The notes under the pieces: model-generated | Told to the model about the DNA's origin: nothing | What the model saw: only the letters and a program-made list of their open reading frames with translations | Databases searched by the model: none | In this document: positions 24,066 to 27,253 of the stretch, in pieces | Numbering within the stretch: the first letter of the stretch is position 1 | How the letters are laid out: every line of letters starts with the position of its first letter | Program-made: the position numbers and the translations under genes | Assembly (NCBI GenBank): GCA_021784535.1 | Contig: JAJYHW010000009.1 | Span: 1 to 27,253 of the forward strand | From: a bacterium | GTDB taxonomy: Bacteria; Patescibacteriota; Microgenomatia; Levybacterales; UBA12049 | Direction: 5' to 3' | Length of the DNA stretch: 27,253 nt

Positions 24066-26783
24066 TCACTTTTCTATCTTATCAAGAGAATCAACGGGCT
24101 TCACGTCTGCAGCAGAAGAGACATGCGTTGTTGCTAGTTCATTTGATTGCAGTGCATTAGGGGAAGCAGATGTGTTTTCAGTTTGTTTATCAGGAGATTG
24201 GTCTGTTGTCGTGTTTTGCTCTTTCTCCATAGTCACTGCGAGCACTTGCTGCGTCTGAGTATGATGTGTTTTTACACCTATCTTCTCATCTTCTTCAACG
24301 ATGAGCTGTCTTGAGACGTCCCGTGCGGCGTCCTGTTTGGCCTTCAAATATTCTATAATTTCGTTTCGTGAGAAACCTCCTAATAGAAGAAATGGCAACA
24401 GATTGGATACTTGATCCATGCCTTGTTGTACTTTATTTTGATCTTGCGAGGAGAGTAATGTAATAGTGTCTTCAATTCCTGAAATATCTTCCTTTATCCA
24501 TTCTGAACGGTTGACAATGCCTTGCGGCACTTCCTGATTCTGGTAATTTTGTTTCCACATATCTTTTACAGCCTGATAATCTTCTTTATTAACTGTTTGA
24601 ATTCTATTTATTGTAGGCAGCGGTGATGTCTCTGTCACATTTGCCAGTGCCGCGATTTCAGCTGCAACCGGCTCTCCTTTTTCTTTGGCGTCTTGAATTC
24701 GTTTCTGTAATGCTTCAATCTCAGTTATCGATGTTTTTTCATCAACGGCAAGAATAGAAGTCGCAAGCTGATTACCTTCTTTACTTGCTTTTACAAGTGA
24801 ACTTCGAAGCTTGTTTACTTTTTCTTTATTGCCGATTCCGGTTATAGAATCCGGGTTTGCTACCTGTTTGATTACATGTGCTACTTGAGTTGATGATTTC
24901 TCCGATTGAGAGACCGCAGATGTTACTGCCTTACTGACTTGACTGTTGGATGTTTGTATCAATTGGTCTTTAATCTTTTGTATTTCCGTATCGCTTGTTT
25001 TCTCGTTTACTGACAAAATTGATGTCGCAAGCTGATTGTTATTTTGTGTACTTTCTTTCTGTAGCAGTTGATTCAACTGACTTACTTTTTCTCTATTCAC
25101 AGATGGTGCCAGAGCTGGGTTTGCTACTTGCTGAAACATATCCTTTAACTTCTGATTTGGGGTATTGATAATGCTATGCGTTGAAGCATTGGCTGCATTG
25201 ATAAGAGAACTTGCCATTATATTTCCGCTCTTGCTTTGTTGTGATAGTTTTGCGTGTATTCCACTTGCCTGAGCTCTTTCAGTAACGCTTGTAGCACTGG
25301 CAGGGTTTGCGATTCTTACTAATTGTTGTGAAAATCTGTTAACATCCTGTCGTTTACTTATGTCGCTTGAGCTGAGTGTAACATCAAATTTTGCGATATC
25401 ACGGATGGTCGGCAGCTTTATGTTGGCAGCACGTAATACCTGCGCATTTACTGTAGCATTAGGCAGATTAAAGGGTTGAGTGAATGACGTGCTGATTGTC
25501 ATGCCTTGTGTATTGATTTCTTTTGCTGCTCCGGTAGGGCCAGGTTTCAAATCAATTGGAACTGAAAATTTCTTCGCAAAAGGAAGTGTTATCGCGTTTC
25601 CGCCCACGGGTTTTTGACTAGGACCACCACCTCGAGGGCCGCCCATAGAAATAAGTGTTTTCATGAACGCAGTATCGCCTGGCGCGAAATTTTGTGCGTA
25701 ATCGAGAAAAATCTGCAGTAATATCCATGGTAAAAGGATCACAATCCATAACATAATCAATGAAACAACATAAAGCGCAAATGTTTCAACAAGGTTGACG
25801 CTATTTGTCGGAGTAACTCGCTGTCCGGGGCCTCCCAGAAGGATATTTACTGCTGTTGGATATTCAATTGCTGATGCTTTTCCGATATTTGGATTACTAA
25901 AAGCAAGGGGAATTTGATTCCTCCAAAGATATACCAGACCATTTAGAAAAATGGCAAAAAGCGGTGCGTATAAAAGCCAGCGAAAAAATTCTCCAATCCA
26001 GATTTTTGCGGTATTGCGCACAGGATAATATAAAAGTAAAATTGGAAAAATTGGGGATATAATGATAAAGAACCAAAGAATAATTTTTCTTACTAGAAGC
26101 AAAAAAACCATCACAAAATAGGTAAGTGCTGTTAATTTTGTCAAAAGCAGTGAGATAAAGGCAGATTCAGCATATCTATCCCCAAGTAGACGGAGACCAA
26201 CAAAATTATTATAACTCCACCCGACATAGAGTAAATCTTTATCTGAGATACAATTTGGCGGACAGGGACTGCTGATATTTGAACGCAGAAAAAATCCTTG
26301 AATTAAATCAGTAAGTTGATAAAGGAATTGTAATAATGAATAAGAAAAAATGATAAGCAAAACAACTGCGATAAAACGTGGGATAAAACGTGTAATTGTT
26401 AAACTTTTTCCTCGTGTAATAATAATGACGATAGATGTTGCAAGAATAACAAGAAATAGCATCGGGATAACAATATAAAGTACAATTAAGGACCAGTATT
26501 TGGCAATTGGATTGTTGTTGTTATCGCATTGAATCGTAGTGCCTGTTGTAACTTGTTTTACGCATACCCAATTATAATTTTGCAGTGTCCAGTTGAGGAG
26601 ATCTCCCGCGCGTTTTGCATTTTTTCCGATAAAGGTAACTTCAGGATCAATCACCCAGAGAGAGCCTGGCTGCGAATTGTTCTGGAGTTTTTGCGTTGAA
26701 GAAGCGGCGAAGGTAACTGTAGGAGTTAAGAATGTATTAAAAATAAAGAGAAGGCAAAAAAGAATGGGCAATAATTTTTTCAT
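24066..26783 (-). CDS. VirB6/TrbL-like polytopic membrane protein with C-terminal helical repeats
   Basis: 905 residues. A cleavable signal peptide (1-27, ending TVTFAAS) is followed by a small extracytoplasmic part with Cys 74 and 86. Hydrophobic helices lie at about 97-123, 133-156, 208-230, 233-253, 265-287 and 330-361, the layout of type IV secretion inner-membrane channel proteins (VirB6/TrbL). A Gly/Pro-rich linker (381-420) leads to a long soluble tail with three repeats (about 480-715) matching those of the neighbouring Clp ATPase. Residues 720-835 form another helical region and the last 70 are Gln/Thr/Ser-rich. Start ATG is 3 bp after the stop of the VirB2-like gene, so they are co-translated. 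The VirB6 label rests on topology and neighbour, not on a strong motif. Confidence 0.8.
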   Translation of the reverse strand: MKKLLPILFCLLFIFNTFLTPTVTFAASSTQKLQNNSQPGSLWVIDPEVTFIGKNAKRAGDLLNWTLQNYNWVCVKQVTTGTTIQCDNNNNPIAKYWSLIVLYIVIPMLFLVILATSIVIIITRGKSLTITRFIPRFIAVVLLIIFSYSLLQFLYQLTDLIQGFFLRSNISSPCPPNCISDKDLLYVGWSYNNFVGLRLLGDRYAESAFISLLLTKLTALTYFVMVFLLLVRKIILWFFIIISPIFPILLLYYPVRNTAKIWIGEFFRWLLYAPLFAIFLNGLVYLWRNQIPLAFSNPNIGKASAIEYPTAVNILLGGPGQRVTPTNSVNLVETFALYVVSLIMLWIVILLPWILLQIFLDYAQNFAPGDTAFMKTLISMGGPRGGGPSQKPVGGNAITLPFAKKFSVPIDLKPGPTGAAKEINTQGMTISTSFTQPFNLPNATVNAQVLRAANIKLPTIRDIAKFDVTLSSSDISKRQDVNRFSQQLVRIANPASATSVTERAQASGIHAKLSQQSKSGNIMASSLINAANASTHSIINTPNQKLKDMFQQVANPALAPSVNREKVSQLNQLLQKESTQNNNQLATSILSVNEKTSDTEIQKIKDQLIQTSNSQVSKAVTSAVSQSEKSSTQVAHVIKQVANPDSITGIGNKEKVNKLRSSLVKASKEGNQLATSILAVDEKTSITEIEALQKRIQDAKEKGEPVAAEIAALANVTETSPLPTINRIQTVNKEDYQAVKDMWKQNYQNQEVPQGIVNRSEWIKEDISGIEDTITLLSSQDQNKVQQGMDQVSNLLPFLLLGGFSRNEIIEYLKAKQDAARDVSRQLIVEEDEKIGVKTHHTQTQQVLAVTMEKEQNTTTDQSPDKQTENTSASPNALQSNELATTHVSSAADVKPVDSLDKIEK
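24639..25346 (-). repeat. Three copies of the shared helical repeat in the VirB6-like protein
   Basis: Units at about 25179-25346 (shorter), 24885-25139 and 24639-24875. Cores are IANPASATS with GNIMASSLINAAN, VANPALAPS with NQLATSILSVNEKTSDTEI, and VANPDSITG with GNQLATSILAVDEKTSITEI. The last two are near-identical over 20 residues and share the DNA word AATCAGCTTGCGAC. Confidence 0.8.
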
Positions 26784-26786
26784 AAT

Positions 26787-27083
26787 CTATTTAAATCCTG
26801 GCACATGTAGTATATCTACAAGTACTGTCTGGATAAAAACATAACCAAAAATTGCAAGTAATAAGCCTGCAATTGCATAAAATATCCAGCTTTTTCCGTC
26901 ATTGACTCGTTTCGGATCACCTCTGGAAGTCATGATGATATAGCCGCCGTAAATGAGCGCCAGTAATGCTATGCCGGCAACAAAACCAAGTCCAATGCCG
27001 TAAAATTTTTGTACAAAACCTACTGGGTCATTTGGAAAACAGCCAAAATCTGTTGCTATCTCATTAAGGCTACACGCCACCAT
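26787..27083 (-). CDS. VirB2/TrbC-like two-helix pilin
   Basis: A 98-residue protein with two hydrophobic helices (about 27-50 and 66-90) separated by the polar turn GGYIIMTSRGDPKRVNDGKS (46-65). This turn and the VDILHVPGF end match the TrbC/VirB2-type small proteins common in Patescibacteria and related to conjugative pilins. Cys 4 and 15 sit before helix 1 as in that family. There is no signal peptide, and an in-frame TAA two codons before the ATG excludes a longer start. It precedes the VirB6-like gene by 3 bp. Likely role: a subunit of a pilus or of a membrane ring in a type IV secretion-like apparatus. Confidence is good for the family and moderate for the role. Confidence 0.82.
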   Translation of the reverse strand: MVACSLNEIATDFGCFPNDPVGFVQKFYGIGLGFVAGIALLALIYGGYIIMTSRGDPKRVNDGKSWIFYAIAGLLLAIFGYVFIQTVLVDILHVPGFK

Positions 27084-27138
27084 ACTTTAACGGTAGCATA
27101 GAAAAGGCAAAGAAATCAAATAGGAAGTAGAGATCTGG

Positions 27139-27253
27139 TTAGAACCAACCTTTGCTTTTTTTTTCTTCAGTTGAGTCGCCAGCCTCTTCTTTTTGTAGTG
27201 CTTCAAGGAGCTCTTTTTGTTTGTGTGTCAGTTTTTTTGGAACGACAATTTTA
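27139..27253 (-). CDS. dnaJ: C-terminal end of a probable DnaJ co-chaperone (truncated by window edge)
   Basis: The minus strand is open from the window edge to a TAA at 27139-27141 and encodes VVPKKLTHKQKELLEALQKE, then an acidic/basic tail ending KKSKGWF. The KLTxxQKELL helix and charged tail are typical of the DnaJ C-terminus. Only 37 residues are visible, so this is a resemblance call. A chaperone gene directly upstream of the pilin/VirB6/Clp run may reflect shared control or simple proximity. The 55-bp gap to the pilin gene shows no terminator. Confidence 0.6.
   Translation of the reverse strand, partial: KIVVPKKLTHKQKELLEALQKEEAGDSTEEKKSKGWF

Noticed and set aside
1..27253. CRISPR array, insertion sequence or prophage
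   Set aside because: No regularly spaced direct repeats of suitable length, no transposase or integrase frame and no terminal repeats were seen.

Overview
The window looks like part of a Candidate Phyla Radiation (Patescibacteria) genome, probably of the Microgenomates type. This is inferred from gene content, not from a database search. The clues are: an archaeal-type class I lysyl-tRNA synthetase; a VirB2/TrbC-like two-helix pilin followed by a VirB6-like membrane protein; a phosphoketolase; short intergenic gaps with many 4-bp ATGA overlaps; AT-rich DNA; and few obvious Shine-Dalgarno sites. TAA, TAG and TGA all end genes, so there is no sign of a recoded stop.

Left part, + strand (1-9018): the 3' end of a phosphoketolase fused to a CoA-binding domain; AMP-forming acetyl-CoA synthetase; MurB; a diaminopimelate decarboxylase (lysA) behind its own promoter, possible leader peptide and terminator; class I lysyl-tRNA synthetase (lysS), interrupted by one in-frame TAA; an inositol-monophosphatase-family protein; a short unknown ORF; and a membrane-anchored PEGA/SH3 protein. 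These serve acetate/acetyl-CoA metabolism, peptidoglycan synthesis and lysine supply and use.

Middle, - strand (9022-14463): a cell-surface glycan cluster. In transcription order it holds a polytopic GT2 glycosyltransferase, a GT39-like integral membrane glycosyltransferase, a small membrane protein, a WecA/MraY-like sugar-phosphate transferase and a UbiA-family prenyltransferase resembling decaprenyl-phosphate phosphoribose synthases. Upstream on the same strand lie tatD and metG, overlapping by 4 bp (14519-16836).

Right part, - strand (16912-27253): the most interesting block. After the C-terminus of a probable DnaJ come a VirB2-like pilin, a 905-residue VirB6-like polytopic protein, a 1401-residue two-domain Clp ATPase, a possible 23-residue microORF, a 110-residue membrane protein and a second, membrane-anchored Clp ATPase with a decayed first ATPase domain. 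The VirB6-like protein and the 1401-residue Clp ATPase carry the same roughly 90-residue helical repeat (three and four copies). This suggests that a Clp-type unfoldase is physically coupled to a type IV secretion-like membrane channel, an arrangement I do not recognise as a described system. Three degenerate heptanucleotide tandem arrays of different sequence are scattered through the - strand half.

No gap without a gene exceeds 300 bases. I saw no rRNA, tRNA, CRISPR array, transposase or replication origin.
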